A stretch of DNA of 64,000 bases from contig NZ_CP162487.1 of the NCBI RefSeq assembly GCF_041240605.1, positions 1,433,001-1,497,000 of the forward strand, written 5' to 3'. Shown in pieces: positions 20,002 through 28,687 of the stretch. Under the pieces are notes generated by a model. That model was not told where the DNA came from, did no database searches, and saw only the letters and a program-made list of their open reading frames with translations. The number at the start of each line of letters is the position of its first letter. The stretch's first letter is position 1. A program made the translations under genes and the position numbers. Source of the DNA: Xanthomonas sp. DAR 80977. Its GTDB lineage: Bacteria > Pseudomonadota > Gammaproteobacteria > Xanthomonadales > Xanthomonadaceae.

Positions 20002-20616
20002 GCAACGAGGTTCCCGGTTGGCTGCGTTTATCTGCGCGATGGTGTTGTGTCATTGCCCTTGTGCGCGGGCAAGGACCTGGATCGAGCGGTTACCTGATCC
20101 GCAGGGAGAGTGTTCTATCTGCCTGGCAGCAAGCCCGGCCTTCCACCGCTTCAAGAACCGCGAGTGCTTCATCGCCAGCATGTCAGGTGGTCATTTCAAA
20201 TTTCCCCCCGGACACCTGCGCGTCCTGCTGCAGATTTTTATCGACCTGAATCTAGCTTTCTTGAGATGGCGGCGCGAGCGTCTTCGTTCGGTTCATGAGG
20301 GTGACAGCTTCATGTTCAGGCTGTCCGGACCTGATGTCTGGACCCGGAGTGCCTGATGTCGTGGTGGCATATCAGTTGCACCTGTCCAGCGCCAGCCATG
20401 GTTTGCAAAGGGACTGGTTGTCATGGCGCCTCGGTGCATGTGGTTGCCGCTTCATCGCCAACCGACGCGGGACGCAATCTGGCGGCAGGCGCGGAGCTGT
20501 CCCGCTCCGGGTGGCCCTTCTCGTCGCGAACACCCATGGTCCGCCAGCTTGCCCATGTCCTGCGCAGCGGCACGCCGTAAACTCGGGAGTGACTTCTTTT
20601 CGACAAGGACATCGCC
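20002..20616. other. 615-bp region without a recognisable gene
   Basis: This gap between the divergent metalloprotease and I78-like genes has lower G+C and more T-runs than flanking DNA. It must hold the metalloprotease promoter. It includes a weak inverted pair CCTTG/CAAGG near 20058-20078. Open frames crossing it lack ribosome sites and protein-like composition. It may be remnant DNA from an insertion. Confidence 0.4.
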
Positions 20617-20928
20617 ATGTCGCGACCACTGAGATGGGCCGCCGCCGTGTTGCCGCTGCTGGCCGCATGCGCGGCGCAGGCCCCGTTGCCGACGGCCGGC
20701 GACGGGGCGGCGCTGCAGGGCGATGGCCGTTGCCAGGCCGGGCCGGTGGCGTGGGCGGTCGGCCAGGCCGCGACCGAGGCGACCCTGGAACGGGCCCGCA
20801 AGGCCAGCGGCGCCGGCCAGCTGCGACCGATCGCCCCGGGCCAGGCGGTGACCCGGGACCTGCGCCCGGACCGGCTGAACCTGTTCCTGGATGCGTCCAA
20901 TGTCATCGTCCGGGTCAGCTGCGGCTGA
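20617..20928 (+). CDS. Small lipoprotein, peptidase inhibitor I78-like
   Basis: A 103-residue protein with a lipoprotein signal (MSRPLRWAAAVLPLLAAC, Cys18) and an I78-inhibitor-like domain. The pattern is C...VGQAATEATLERARKASGA...LRPIAPGQAVTRDLRPDRLN, then a short strand ending IVRVSCG. The family contains the Aspergillus elastase inhibitor AFUEI and many proteobacterial periplasmic proteins. It would inhibit serine proteases or guard the envelope; that role is inferred. AAGGA lies 9 nt upstream of the ATG. Its 3' end overlaps the next gene. Confidence 0.8.
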   Translation: MSRPLRWAAAVLPLLAACAAQAPLPTAGDGAALQGDGRCQAGPVAWAVGQAATEATLERARKASGAGQLRPIAPGQAVTRDLRPDRLNLFLDASNVIVRVSCG

Positions 20929-21586
20929 GGCCGCGCGCCCGGCCGCGGCGGGCGCCACTGCCGACTCCCTGCCGCAGGTCCTGCTGCTGCATGGGATCTG
21001 GAACGCCCGTGCCTGGCTCGGCCCGCTGGCCTGGCGGTTGCGCCGCGACGGTTTCCGCGTCGCCACCTTCGGCTATTCGACCGCGTTCGGCGGCGCCGAG
21101 GCGGCGCTGCCGCGCCTGCAGCAGCGGATCGCGCAGTTGGCGGAGCGAGGACCGGTGGCGCTGGTCGGGCACAGCCTGGGCGGGCTGATCGCCCTGCATG
21201 CCCTGCGCGATGCGCCGCAGCTGCCGGTGACCCGGGTGGTGTGCCTGGGCAGCCCGCTGGCCGGCAGTGCGGTGGCGCAGGCGCTGCTGCGACGCGGCCT
21301 CGGCGTCGCCCTGGGGCGCAGCGCGGGCCTGCTGCAGCACGGCCTCGGGCAGTGGGACGGTCGTGCCGCGGTGGGCATGGTGGCCGGCAGCGTCGCGCTG
21401 GGGCTGGGCAGCCGCATCGCCGCACTGGGGCCGGAATCGGACGGCACCGTGGCCCTGGCCGAGACCCGCCTGCCGGGGCTGCGCGACCATTGCCTGGTGC
21501 GCGCCAGCCACAGCGGCCTGTTGTTCTCGCCGCTGGCCGCGCGCCAGACCGCGGCGTTCCTGCGCCATGGCCGCTTCGCCGGCTGA
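20891..21586 (+). CDS. Alpha/beta hydrolase, lipase-like
   Basis: A 231-residue predicted cytoplasmic or membrane-associated hydrolase. VLLLHGIWNARAWLGPLAWR gives the oxyanion-hole strand, VALVGHSLGGLIAL the Ser nucleophile elbow, GPESDGTVALAET the probable Asp, and SHSGLLFS the probable His. Closest in pattern to the PGAP1/triacylglycerol-lipase group; substrate unknown. The start is ATG at 20891 (or ATG at 20900), overlapping the end of the I78-like gene by 38 nt in another frame, so the pair is probably translationally coupled. Confidence 0.8.
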   Translation: MRPMSSSGSAAAEAARPAAAGATADSLPQVLLLHGIWNARAWLGPLAWRLRRDGFRVATFGYSTAFGGAEAALPRLQQRIAQLAERGPVALVGHSLGGLIALHALRDAPQLPVTRVVCLGSPLAGSAVAQALLRRGLGVALGRSAGLLQHGLGQWDGRAAVGMVAGSVALGLGSRIAALGPESDGTVALAETRLPGLRDHCLVRASHSGLLFSPLAARQTAAFLRHGRFAG

Positions 21587-21666
21587 GCGCGTGCATCGCC
21601 GATGGGGCGCGGCGGCGCAATCGAGTAAAATCCGCCGCTTGTCCTTACTGATGTCCGGAACGCCCC

Positions 21667-22398
21667 ATGGGTAGAGGCCCCTCGATCGAAGCCCGCAAGA
21701 ACGCATCCGATGCGAAGCGCGGCAAGATTTTCACCAAGATCATCCGCGAGATCGGCGTCGCCGCGCGCGCCGGCGGCGGCGACCCGTCCAACAACCCGCG
21801 CCTGCGCGTGGCCATGGACAAGGGCCTGGCCTCGAACATGTCCAAGGACGTGATCGAGCGCGCGATCAAGAAGGCCACCGGCGAGCTGGAAGGGGTGGAG
21901 TACGAGGAAATCCGCTACGAGGGCTACGCCCCGGGCGGGGTGGCGGTGATCGTCGATTGCCTGACCGACAACCGCGTGCGTACCGTGGCCGACGTGCGCC
22001 ACGCCTTCAGCAAGTGCGGCGGCAACATGGGCACCGAAGGCTCGGTGGCGTTCATGTTCAAGCGCCTGGGCGTGCTCAGCTTCGCTGCCGGCGCCGACGA
22101 AGAGAAGATCACCGAGGCCGCGATCGACGCCGGCGCCGACGACATCGTGGTCTACCCGGAAGACGGCGCGATCGACGTGCTGACCTCGCCGGACGCGTTC
22201 CAGGCGGTAAAGGACGCGATGCAGGCGGCCGGCCTGGTCGCCGACCATGCCGAAATCAGCTTCCGCGCCGACAACGACATCGCCGTGGAAGGCGACACCG
22301 CGCTGCAGGTGCGCAAGCTGCTGGACATGCTGGAAGACCTGGACGACGTGCAGGCGGTCTATTCCAATGCCGATCAGTCCGCGTTGAGTGGCGGCTGA
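21667..22398 (+). CDS. yebC: YebC/PmpR-family protein
   Basis: A 243-residue protein of the YebC/TACO1 family, described as transcription regulators (PmpR) or factors easing ribosome stalling at proline runs. Family signatures: [20 protein letters not shown] at the start, a conserved [12 protein letters not shown], and [20 protein letters not shown]. Its place just before ruvC is widespread in proteobacteria. TAAAAT at 21626-21631 may be the -10 of its promoter. The stop is 1 nt before the ATG assigned to ruvC. Confidence 0.95.
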   Translation: MGRGPSIEARKNASDAKRGKIFTKIIREIGVAARAGGGDPSNNPRLRVAMDKGLASNMSKDVIERAIKKATGELEGVEYEEIRYEGYAPGGVAVIVDCLTDNRVRTVADVRHAFSKCGGNMGTEGSVAFMFKRLGVLSFAAGADEEKITEAAIDAGADDIVVYPEDGAIDVLTSPDAFQAVKDAMQAAGLVADHAEISFRADNDIAVEGDTALQVRKLLDMLEDLDDVQAVYSNADQSALSGG

Positions 22399-22399
22399 G

Positions 22400-23092
22400 A
22401 TGGCGACGGCCGGGACTCGGGACGGTGCCGGGACCCGGGACCCGGGACCCGGGACCCGGAACGTTGCGTCGACGGGGCCGGGCGGATCGCCGTCGCCCCG
22501 GGCCGTACCCGCGCGAACCAGTCCAGTGGCCGGCCCCTCGAGTCCCGCGTCCCGCGTCCCGAGTCCCGGCAACGTCCGCATCCTCGGCATCGATCCGGGC
22601 TCGCAGCGCACCGGCGTGGGCATCATCGACGTCGATGGCAGCGGCCGCACCACCCATGTGCACCATGCGCCGCTGCTGCTGCTCGGCGAGGGCGACTTCT
22701 CGCAGCGGCTCAAGCGTTTGCTGCACGGGCTGGGCGCGTTGATCGACGCCTACCAGCCGCAGGAAGTGGCGATCGAGCGGGTGTTCATGGGCAAGAGCGC
22801 CGACGCGGCGCTGAAGCTCGGCCACGCGCGCGGCGCGGCGATCTGCGCGGTGGTGTTGCGAGAGTTGCCGGTGCACGAGTACGCGGCCAAGGAGATCAAG
22901 CTGGCCATCGTCGGCAAGGGCGCGGCGGAGAAGCAGCAGGTGCAACATATGGTCGGTCTGATGCTGAGCCTGACCGGCAAACTGCAGGCCGACGCCGCCG
23001 ACGCGCTGGCGGTGGCCATCACCCATGCCCACGTGCGCGCGACCGCGCAGCGCCTGGGCGTCAGTACGCAACAGGCTTGGAGCAGGAAATGA
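22400..23092 (+). CDS. ruvC: Holliday junction resolvase RuvC with repeat-derived N-terminus
   Basis: RuvC cuts Holliday junctions after RuvAB branch migration. The core starts at about residue 59 with [20 protein letters not shown] (first catalytic Asp at about 65), then [20 protein letters not shown] (catalytic Glu) and [14 protein letters not shown] (C-terminal catalytic acids). The core is full length, about 172 residues. The usual ATG directly before this core is absent: the codon is GTC. The nearest in-frame starts are ATG 22400 (58 extra residues, 230 in all) or GTG 22526 (16 extra). The extra stretch is translated from a palindromic GGGACCC-type repeat element, so the true start needs protein data. 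Confidence 0.92.
   Translation: MATAGTRDGAGTRDPGPGTRNVASTGPGGSPSPRAVPARTSPVAGPSSPASRVPSPGNVRILGIDPGSQRTGVGIIDVDGSGRTTHVHHAPLLLLGEGDFSQRLKRLLHGLGALIDAYQPQEVAIERVFMGKSADAALKLGHARGAAICAVVLRELPVHEYAAKEIKLAIVGKGAAEKQQVQHMVGLMLSLTGKLQADAADALAVAITHAHVRATAQRLGVSTQQAWSRK
22411..22569. repeat. Heptad palindromic element 1 (GGGACCC variant)
   Basis: The left arm (22411-22460) has GGGACTC then several GGGACCC units. The right arm (22530-22569) has the complementary GTCCCGCGTCCCGAGTCCC. It lies between yebC and the ruvC core and is read in the ruvC frame. Confidence 0.75.
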
Positions 23093-23098
23093 GTGGAG

Positions 23099-23198
23099 CC
23101 GGGATTCGTGATTCGGGATTGGGGATTCGTCAAAGCGGGGCCGGCGCGCTTGCGCGAGGCTGTTGCCAATCCCCAATCCCCAATCCCCAATCCCGGCG
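23099..23198. repeat. Heptad palindromic element 2
   Basis: The left arm is at 23101-23130 (GGGATTC...GGGATTGGGGATTC). The right arm is at 23166-23196 with four CCC tracts (CCAATCCCCAATCCCCAATC then CCC). It fills the ruvC-ruvA gap: it starts 6 nt after the ruvC stop and ends 20 nt before ruvA. Confidence 0.85.
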
Positions 23199-23216
23199 CC
23201 TCGCACGAGGCGCCCA

Positions 23217-23801
23217 ATGATCGGCCGTCTGCGCGGCATCCTCGCCTACAAGCAGCCGCCGTGGCTGGTGATCGACGTGGGCGGGGTCGGCTATGAGCTG
23301 GAGGCGCCGATGAGCACCTTCTACGACCTGCCCGACGTCGGCCGCGACGTGATCCTGTTCACCCACTACGCGCAGAAGGAGGACAGCGTGTCGCTGTACG
23401 GCTTCCTGCGCGAGGGCGAGCGGCGCCTGTTCCGCGACGTGCAGCGGGTCACCGGGATCGGCGCCAAGATCGCGCTGGCGGTGCTGTCCGGGGTCAGCGT
23501 GGACGAGTTCGCGCGGATGGTCACCGCCGCCGACGTCACCGCGCTGACCCGCATCCCGGGCATCGGCAAGAAGACCGCCGAGCGCATGGTGGTGGAACTG
23601 CGCGACCGCGCCGCGGACTTCAGCGGCGGCGCGCCGGTCACCGGCCAGCTCGGCACCGATGCGGTTTCCGAGGCCACCGTGGCGCTGCAACAGCTCGGCT
23701 ACAAGCCGGCCGAGGCGGCGAAGATGGCGCGCGATGCCGCCGCCGACGGCGACGAGGTCGCCACCGTGATCCGCAAGGCCCTGCAGGCCGCGTTGCGCTG
23801 A
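23217..23801 (+). CDS. ruvA: Holliday junction branch-migration subunit RuvA
   Basis: A 194-residue DNA-binding subunit that forms tetramers on Holliday junctions and loads RuvB. It has an N-terminal OB-fold ([20 protein letters not shown]), two helix-hairpin-helix motifs ([15 protein letters not shown] and [16 protein letters not shown]) and a C-terminal RuvB-binding domain ([20 protein letters not shown]). Length is normal. The frame is open upstream through a repeat arm, but the ATG at 23217 matches the family N-terminus exactly. Confidence 0.96.
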   Translation: MIGRLRGILAYKQPPWLVIDVGGVGYELEAPMSTFYDLPDVGRDVILFTHYAQKEDSVSLYGFLREGERRLFRDVQRVTGIGAKIALAVLSGVSVDEFARMVTAADVTALTRIPGIGKKTAERMVVELRDRAADFSGGAPVTGQLGTDAVSEATVALQQLGYKPAEAAKMARDAAADGDEVATVIRKALQAALR

Positions 23802-23853
23802 CCCCGCGCCGTAGCTCCTTCTTCACGCCTCGCGGCGCTAACCTGATCCCCAC

Positions 23854-25773
23854 ATGTCCACCACTCCCGCTCCGTCCCCCGGCTCCGGCCATTCGGCCGA
23901 CGCCTCGCATGGCAAGGCCGGCTTCGCGCTGATCATCGGCGCCATCGGCGTGGTGTTCGGCGACATCGGCACCAGCCCGCTGTACACGCTGAAGGAGGCG
24001 TTCTCGCCGCACTATGGCCTGAGCAGCGACCACGACACCGTGCTCGGGGTGCTGTCGCTTGCGTTCTGGTCGCTGATGATCGTGGTCACGCTGAAGTACG
24101 TCACCATCATCATGCGCGCCGACAACGAGGGCGAGGGCGGCATCATGGCGCTGATGGCGCTGACCCAGCGCACCATGCGCAAGGGCTCGCGCTCGGCCTA
24201 CGTGGTCGGCATCCTCGGTATCTTCGGCGCCTCGCTGTTCTTCGGCGACGGCGTGATCACCCCGGCGATCTCGGTGCTGGGCGCGGTCGAGGGCCTGGAG
24301 GTGGCCGCGCCGGGCCTGCACGCCTTCATCGTGCCGATCACCGTGGTGGTGCTGGTGATCCTGTTCCTGGGCCAGCGCTTCGGCACCGAGAAGGTCGGCA
24401 AGGTGTTCGGCCCGATCACCTGCCTGTGGTTCCTGTCGCTGGCGGCGATCGGCATCTGGAACATCGTCGATGCGCCGGAAGTGCTGAAGGCGTTCAACCC
24501 GTGGTGGGCGATCCGCTTCTTCCTCGACCACGGTTGGCACGGGGTGTGGATCCTCGGCGCGGTGGTGCTGGCGGTGACCGGCGGCGAGGCGCTGTACGCG
24601 GACATGGGCCACTTCGGCGCGCGCCCGATCCGCCACGCCTGGTACTTCTTCGTGCTGCCGTGCCTGGTGCTGAACTACCTGGGGCAGGGCGCGCTGGTGC
24701 TCAAGCATCCCTCGGCGCTGAAGAACCCGTTCTTCGAGGCGGTGCCGGGCTGGGCGCTGTACCCGATGATCGTGCTGGCCACGCTGGCGGCGGTGATCGC
24801 CTCGCAGGCGGTGATCACCGGCGCGTTCTCGATCGCGCGCCAGGCGATGCAGCTGGGCTACATCCCGCGCATGCTGATCAAGCACACCTCGCACGACACC
24901 ATCGGCCAGATCTACATCCCGGGCATCAACTGGCTGCTGATGGTGATGGTGATCGCGCTGGTGCTGATCTTCCGCAGTTCCACCAACCTGGCGGTGGCCT
25001 ACGGCATCTCGGTGTCGGCGACGATGCTGATCGACACCCTGCTGCTGGCGCTGGTGGCGCGCGCGCTGTGGCCGCGCTGGCGCAACTGGGTGCTGCCGCT
25101 GTGCGTGGTGTTCTTCGTCATCGACGCCGCGTTCCTGGTCGCCAACGGCGCCAAGCTGCTGCAGGGCGCCTGGTTCCCGGTGGCGCTGGGCATCGTGATG
25201 TTCACCATGATGCGCACCTGGCGCCGCGGCCGCGAACTGCTGCGCGAGGAGATCCGCAAGGACGGCATCCAGATCGACAGCTTCCTGCCCGGGCTGATGC
25301 TGGCGCCGCCGGTGCGCGTGCCCGGCACCGCGGTGTTCCTGACCGCCGACGCGACCGTGGTGCCGCATGCGCTGATGCACAACCTCAAGCACAACAAGGT
25401 GCTGCACGAGCGCAACGTGTTCCTGACCGTGGAGACCCTGCCGGTGCCGTACGCTTCGGCCAAGCAGCGGCTGAAGATGGACGCCATCGGCGACGAGTTC
25501 TACCGGGTGATCGTGCGCTTCGGCTTCATGGAGACCCCCGACGTGCCGCTGGCGCTGATGCGCTCCTGCGACCAGGGCGGCATCTACTTCGACCCGATGG
25601 ACACCACCTATTTCGCCAGCCGCGAGACCATCGTCGCCAGCGCCAACCGCGGCATGCCGATCTGGCGCGACAAGCTGTTCGCGGTCATGCACCGCAACGC
25701 CGCGCCGGCCACCGGCTTCTTCCGCATCCCCGGCAACCGGCTGGTGGAGCTGGGCGCGCAGGTGGAGATCTGA
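23854..25773 (+). CDS. kup: KUP-family potassium uptake protein
   Basis: A 639-residue low-affinity K+/H+ symporter of the inner membrane, with about 12 hydrophobic helices in the first 460 residues and a cytoplasmic C-terminal domain. Family signatures: [19 protein letters not shown] at the start, [35 protein letters not shown] and [16 protein letters not shown]. The C-terminus [19 protein letters not shown] is typical. It sits between ruvA and ruvB in the same direction, which separates the usual ruvAB pair. Confidence 0.95.
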   Translation: MSTTPAPSPGSGHSADASHGKAGFALIIGAIGVVFGDIGTSPLYTLKEAFSPHYGLSSDHDTVLGVLSLAFWSLMIVVTLKYVTIIMRADNEGEGGIMALMALTQRTMRKGSRSAYVVGILGIFGASLFFGDGVITPAISVLGAVEGLEVAAPGLHAFIVPITVVVLVILFLGQRFGTEKVGKVFGPITCLWFLSLAAIGIWNIVDAPEVLKAFNPWWAIRFFLDHGWHGVWILGAVVLAVTGGEALYADMGHFGARPIRHAWYFFVLPCLVLNYLGQGALVLKHPSALKNPFFEAVPGWALYPMIVLATLAAVIASQAVITGAFSIARQAMQLGYIPRMLIKHTSHDTIGQIYIPGINWLLMVMVIALVLIFRSSTNLAVAYGISVSATMLIDTLLLALVARALWPRWRNWVLPLCVVFFVIDAAFLVANGAKLLQGAWFPVALGIVMFTMMRTWRRGRELLREEIRKDGIQIDSFLPGLMLAPPVRVPGTAVFLTADATVVPHALMHNLKHNKVLHERNVFLTVETLPVPYASAKQRLKMDAIGDEFYRVIVRFGFMETPDVPLALMRSCDQGGIYFDPMDTTYFASRETIVASANRGMPIWRDKLFAVMHRNAAPATGFFRIPGNRLVELGAQVEI

Positions 25774-25788
25774 AGCCGCCTGCGGGGG

Positions 25789-25898
25789 CCGGGATCGGGG
25801 ATTGGGGATTCGGGATTGGTCGAGGCCATAGCGCCGAAGCCGTCCCGCAGTCGATACTATTGCGCTACCAATCCCGAATCTCGACTCCCCGATCCCTG
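25789..25898. repeat. Heptad palindromic element 3
   Basis: The left arm is at 25791-25820 (GGGATCGGGGATTGGGGATT then CGGGATTGGT). The right arm is at 25868-25896 (CCAATCCCGAATC...CCCCGATCCC). It fills the kup-ruvB gap, ending about 8 nt before the ruvB ATG. Confidence 0.85.
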
Positions 25899-25904
25899 CT
25901 CTAA

Positions 25905-26939
25905 ATGGACCGCCTCATCGCCAGCAGCGCCACCCGCGAAGACGACGCGGTCGAGGCCAGCATCCGCCCCAAGCGCCTGGCCGACTACCTCGGCCAGCAG
26001 CCGGTGCGCGAGCAGCTGTCGATCTATATCGAGGCGGCCAAGGCGCGCGGCGAGGCGATGGACCATGTGCTGATCTTCGGCCCGCCGGGCCTGGGCAAGA
26101 CCACGCTCAGCCATGTCATCGCCAACGAGCTGGGGGTCAACCTGCGCACCACTTCCGGCCCGGTGATCGAGAAGGCCGGCGACCTGGCGGCGCTGCTGAC
26201 CAACCTGCAGCCGCACGACGTGCTGTTCGTGGACGAGATCCACCGCCTGTCGCCGGTGGTCGAGGAAGTGCTGTACCCGGCGATGGAAGACTTCCAGATC
26301 GACATCATGATCGGCGAGGGCCCGGCTGCGCGCTCGATCAAGATCGACCTGCCGCCGTTCACCCTGATCGGCGCCACCACCCGCGCCGGCCTGCTGACCG
26401 CGCCGCTGCGCGACCGCTTCGGCATCGTGCAGCGCCTGGCGTTCTACACCCCCGAGGAACTGGGCAAGATCGTGCGCCGCTCCGCCGGCATCCTCGGCAT
26501 CGCCTGCGACGCCGACGGCTGCGCGGAGATCGCGCGGCGCGCGCGCGGCACCCCGCGCATCGCCAACCGGCTGCTGCGGCGGGTTCGCGACTTCGCCCAG
26601 GTCCGCGCCGGCGGGCACATCGACCTGGACGTGGCGCAGGCGGCGATGCAGATGCTCAAGGTCGACCCGGAAGGCTTCGACGAGCTCGACCGGCGCCTGC
26701 TGCGCACCATCATCGACTACTTCGACGGCGGCCCGGTCGGGGTCGAGTCGCTGGCCGCCTCGCTGTCGGAAGAGCGCGGCACCCTGGAAGACGTGATCGA
26801 GCCCTACCTGATCCAGCAGGGCTACCTGATCCGCACCGCGCGCGGGCGCATGGCGACCAACAAGGCCTATCTGCACCTGGGCCTTCCGCCCAAGCGGGAT
26901 TCGGGAATGGGGATTGGGGATTCGGGAGGGCTGTTTTGA
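25905..26939 (+). CDS. ruvB: Holliday junction branch-migration helicase RuvB
   Basis: A 344-residue AAA+ motor that drives branch migration with RuvA. Walker A is [11 protein letters not shown] (about residue 60), Walker [12 protein letters not shown], sensor 1 IGATTRAG and the arginine finger region [10 protein letters not shown]. The C-terminal winged helix includes [20 protein letters not shown]. The last 15 residues (after [22 protein letters not shown]) are encoded by the left arm of heptad element 4 and replace the usual tail. The stop overlaps the start of ybgC. No Shine-Dalgarno sequence is evident: the ATG sits 8 nt after the right arm of element 3. Confidence 0.96.
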   Translation: MDRLIASSATREDDAVEASIRPKRLADYLGQQPVREQLSIYIEAAKARGEAMDHVLIFGPPGLGKTTLSHVIANELGVNLRTTSGPVIEKAGDLAALLTNLQPHDVLFVDEIHRLSPVVEEVLYPAMEDFQIDIMIGEGPAARSIKIDLPPFTLIGATTRAGLLTAPLRDRFGIVQRLAFYTPEELGKIVRRSAGILGIACDADGCAEIARRARGTPRIANRLLRRVRDFAQVRAGGHIDLDVAQAAMQMLKVDPEGFDELDRRLLRTIIDYFDGGPVGVESLAASLSEERGTLEDVIEPYLIQQGYLIRTARGRMATNKAYLHLGLPPKRDSGMGIGDSGGLF

Positions 26940-27002
26940 CCGCGAGCCACCAGGACACGCCGTCGCCCGGCGAATCCCCAATCCCGAATCCCCAATCCCG
27001 GC
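26894..27002. repeat. Heptad palindromic element 4 (inside ruvB and ybgC)
   Basis: The left arm (26896-26930, five GGG tracts) encodes the RuvB C-terminus. The right arm (26971-27000, CGAATCCCCAATCCCGAATC then CCCAATCCC) encodes residues 12-22 of YbgC. The element thus spans the junction of two genes. Confidence 0.85.
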
Positions 27003-27436
27003 AGCTATTCAGTTGGCCGACACGCATCTACTGGGAAGATACCGACGCCGGTGGCGTGGTCTACCATGCACGCTACGTCGCCTTTCTGGAGCGGGCGCGC
27101 ACGGAGTGGCTGCGCGCGCTGGGCTACGGACAGGAGCGCCTGCGCCTGCAGCACGATCTGGTGTTCGCGGTGCGCGCGATGCAACTCGACTTCCTGCGCC
27201 CGGCACACCTGGACGATACGTTGCAGGTCGGCGTCGCGCTGACGCAGTGCAAGCGCGCCAGCCTGCTGTTCGCGCAGTCGATCCACCGCGACGGCGAGCT
27301 GCTGTTGCGCGCGCAGGTGAAGGTGGCGGCGCTGGGCGCCGGCAGTTTCCGCCCGCGCGGCATGGACGACGCGCTGTACGACCGATTGAAAGCTCTCGAA
27401 ATCACTGAAGCAGCATTACTGAGGAACGACGGATGA
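26936..27436 (+). CDS. ybgC: Tol-Pal-associated acyl-CoA thioesterase
   Basis: A 166-residue hotdog-fold thioesterase. [31 protein letters not shown] contains the catalytic Asp of the 4-hydroxybenzoyl-CoA thioesterase family ([10 protein letters not shown]). YbgC acts on acyl-CoA or acyl-ACP near the inner membrane and interacts with phospholipid synthesis enzymes. The family core begins at about residue 24. Residues 1-23 come from heptad element 4, and the only usable in-frame start is TTG at 26936, which overlaps the ruvB stop (TTGA). It overlaps tolQ by 4 nt (ATGA), so it heads the tol operon. Confidence 0.88.
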   Translation: MTASHQDTPSPGESPIPNPQSRQLFSWPTRIYWEDTDAGGVVYHARYVAFLERARTEWLRALGYGQERLRLQHDLVFAVRAMQLDFLRPAHLDDTLQVGVALTQCKRASLLFAQSIHRDGELLLRAQVKVAALGAGSFRPRGMDDALYDRLKALEITEAALLRNDG

Positions 27437-28209
27437 TCGCATTGCTCCTGGCCCTGCAGGACACGGTGGCGGAGGCGCTACCGCAGGACGTGACCCAGAC
27501 CGCCGCGCAGGCCGTCGCCAGCACGGCCGCCCATGGCGGCATCAACTACCTGGACCTGCTGATGAAGGCCAGCCTGCCGGTCAAGGTGATCGTGCTGCTG
27601 CTGCTGCTCGGCTCGCTGATCAGCTGGGTGATCATCTTCCGCAAGGCGCGGGTGTTCAAGCAGGCCAACCGCGAGGCGGACGACTTCGAGAACCGCTTCT
27701 GGTCCGGTACCGACCTGACCAAGCTCTACGCCGGCGCGGCCGACCGCAACCGCGTGGTCGGCGGGCTGGAGGCGATCTTCGAGGCCGGCTTCCGCGAGTT
27801 CACCCGCCTGCGCGACAAGCGCAAGCTCGACGCGCGCATCCAGCTGGAAGGCGCGCAGCGGGCGATGCGCGCGACCTACGCCCGTGAAGTGGACCGCCTG
27901 GAGCGCAACCTGGAACTGCTCGCCAACATCGGCTCCACCGCGCCCTACGTGGGCCTGGTCGGCACCGTGTTCGGCATCATGGTGACCATGCACGACATGC
28001 TCAACAGCGGCCAGCAGGCGGGCATCGCCGCGGTCGCGCCGGGCATCTCCGAGGCGCTGTTCGCCACCGCCATCGGCCTGTTCGTGGCGATCCCGGCGGT
28101 GTGGGCGTACAACCGCTTCACCACCCGGGTCGAGCGGATCGCGGTGCGCTTCGAGACCTTCTCCGAAGAGTTCAGCTCCATCCTGCAGCGCCAGGCCAGC
28201 GGCGACTGA
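27433..28209 (+). CDS. tolQ: Tol-Pal system protein TolQ
   Basis: A 258-residue inner-membrane protein that, with TolR, uses the proton gradient to energise TolA during outer-membrane constriction at division. Three transmembrane helices are visible: residues about 50-70 (VIVLLLLLGSLISWVIIF), 165-190 (STAPYVGLVGTVFGIMVTM) and 205-230 (EALFATAIGLFVAIPAVWAY). The last two carry the conserved channel residues of the ExbB/TolQ/MotA family. Start overlaps the ybgC stop. Confidence 0.96.
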   Translation: MIALLLALQDTVAEALPQDVTQTAAQAVASTAAHGGINYLDLLMKASLPVKVIVLLLLLGSLISWVIIFRKARVFKQANREADDFENRFWSGTDLTKLYAGAADRNRVVGGLEAIFEAGFREFTRLRDKRKLDARIQLEGAQRAMRATYAREVDRLERNLELLANIGSTAPYVGLVGTVFGIMVTMHDMLNSGQQAGIAAVAPGISEALFATAIGLFVAIPAVWAYNRFTTRVERIAVRFETFSEEFSSILQRQASGD

Positions 28210-28249
28210 GCGCCGCCGCGCGCTCCGCCCAAGACCCCAGGATTCCCGC

Positions 28250-28676
<427 letters not shown>

Positions 28677-28687
<11 letters not shown>

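Noticed and set aside
20295..21188. A 297-codon plus-strand frame over the 20.3-21.2 kb gap
   Set aside because: It overlaps the I78-like and lipase-like genes in another frame and has no recognisable features.
22411..23198. Possible CRISPR array from repeated GGGATT and GGGACC units
   Set aside because: Units are contiguous heptamers in palindromic arms with no constant-length spacers, and no cas gene is in the window.
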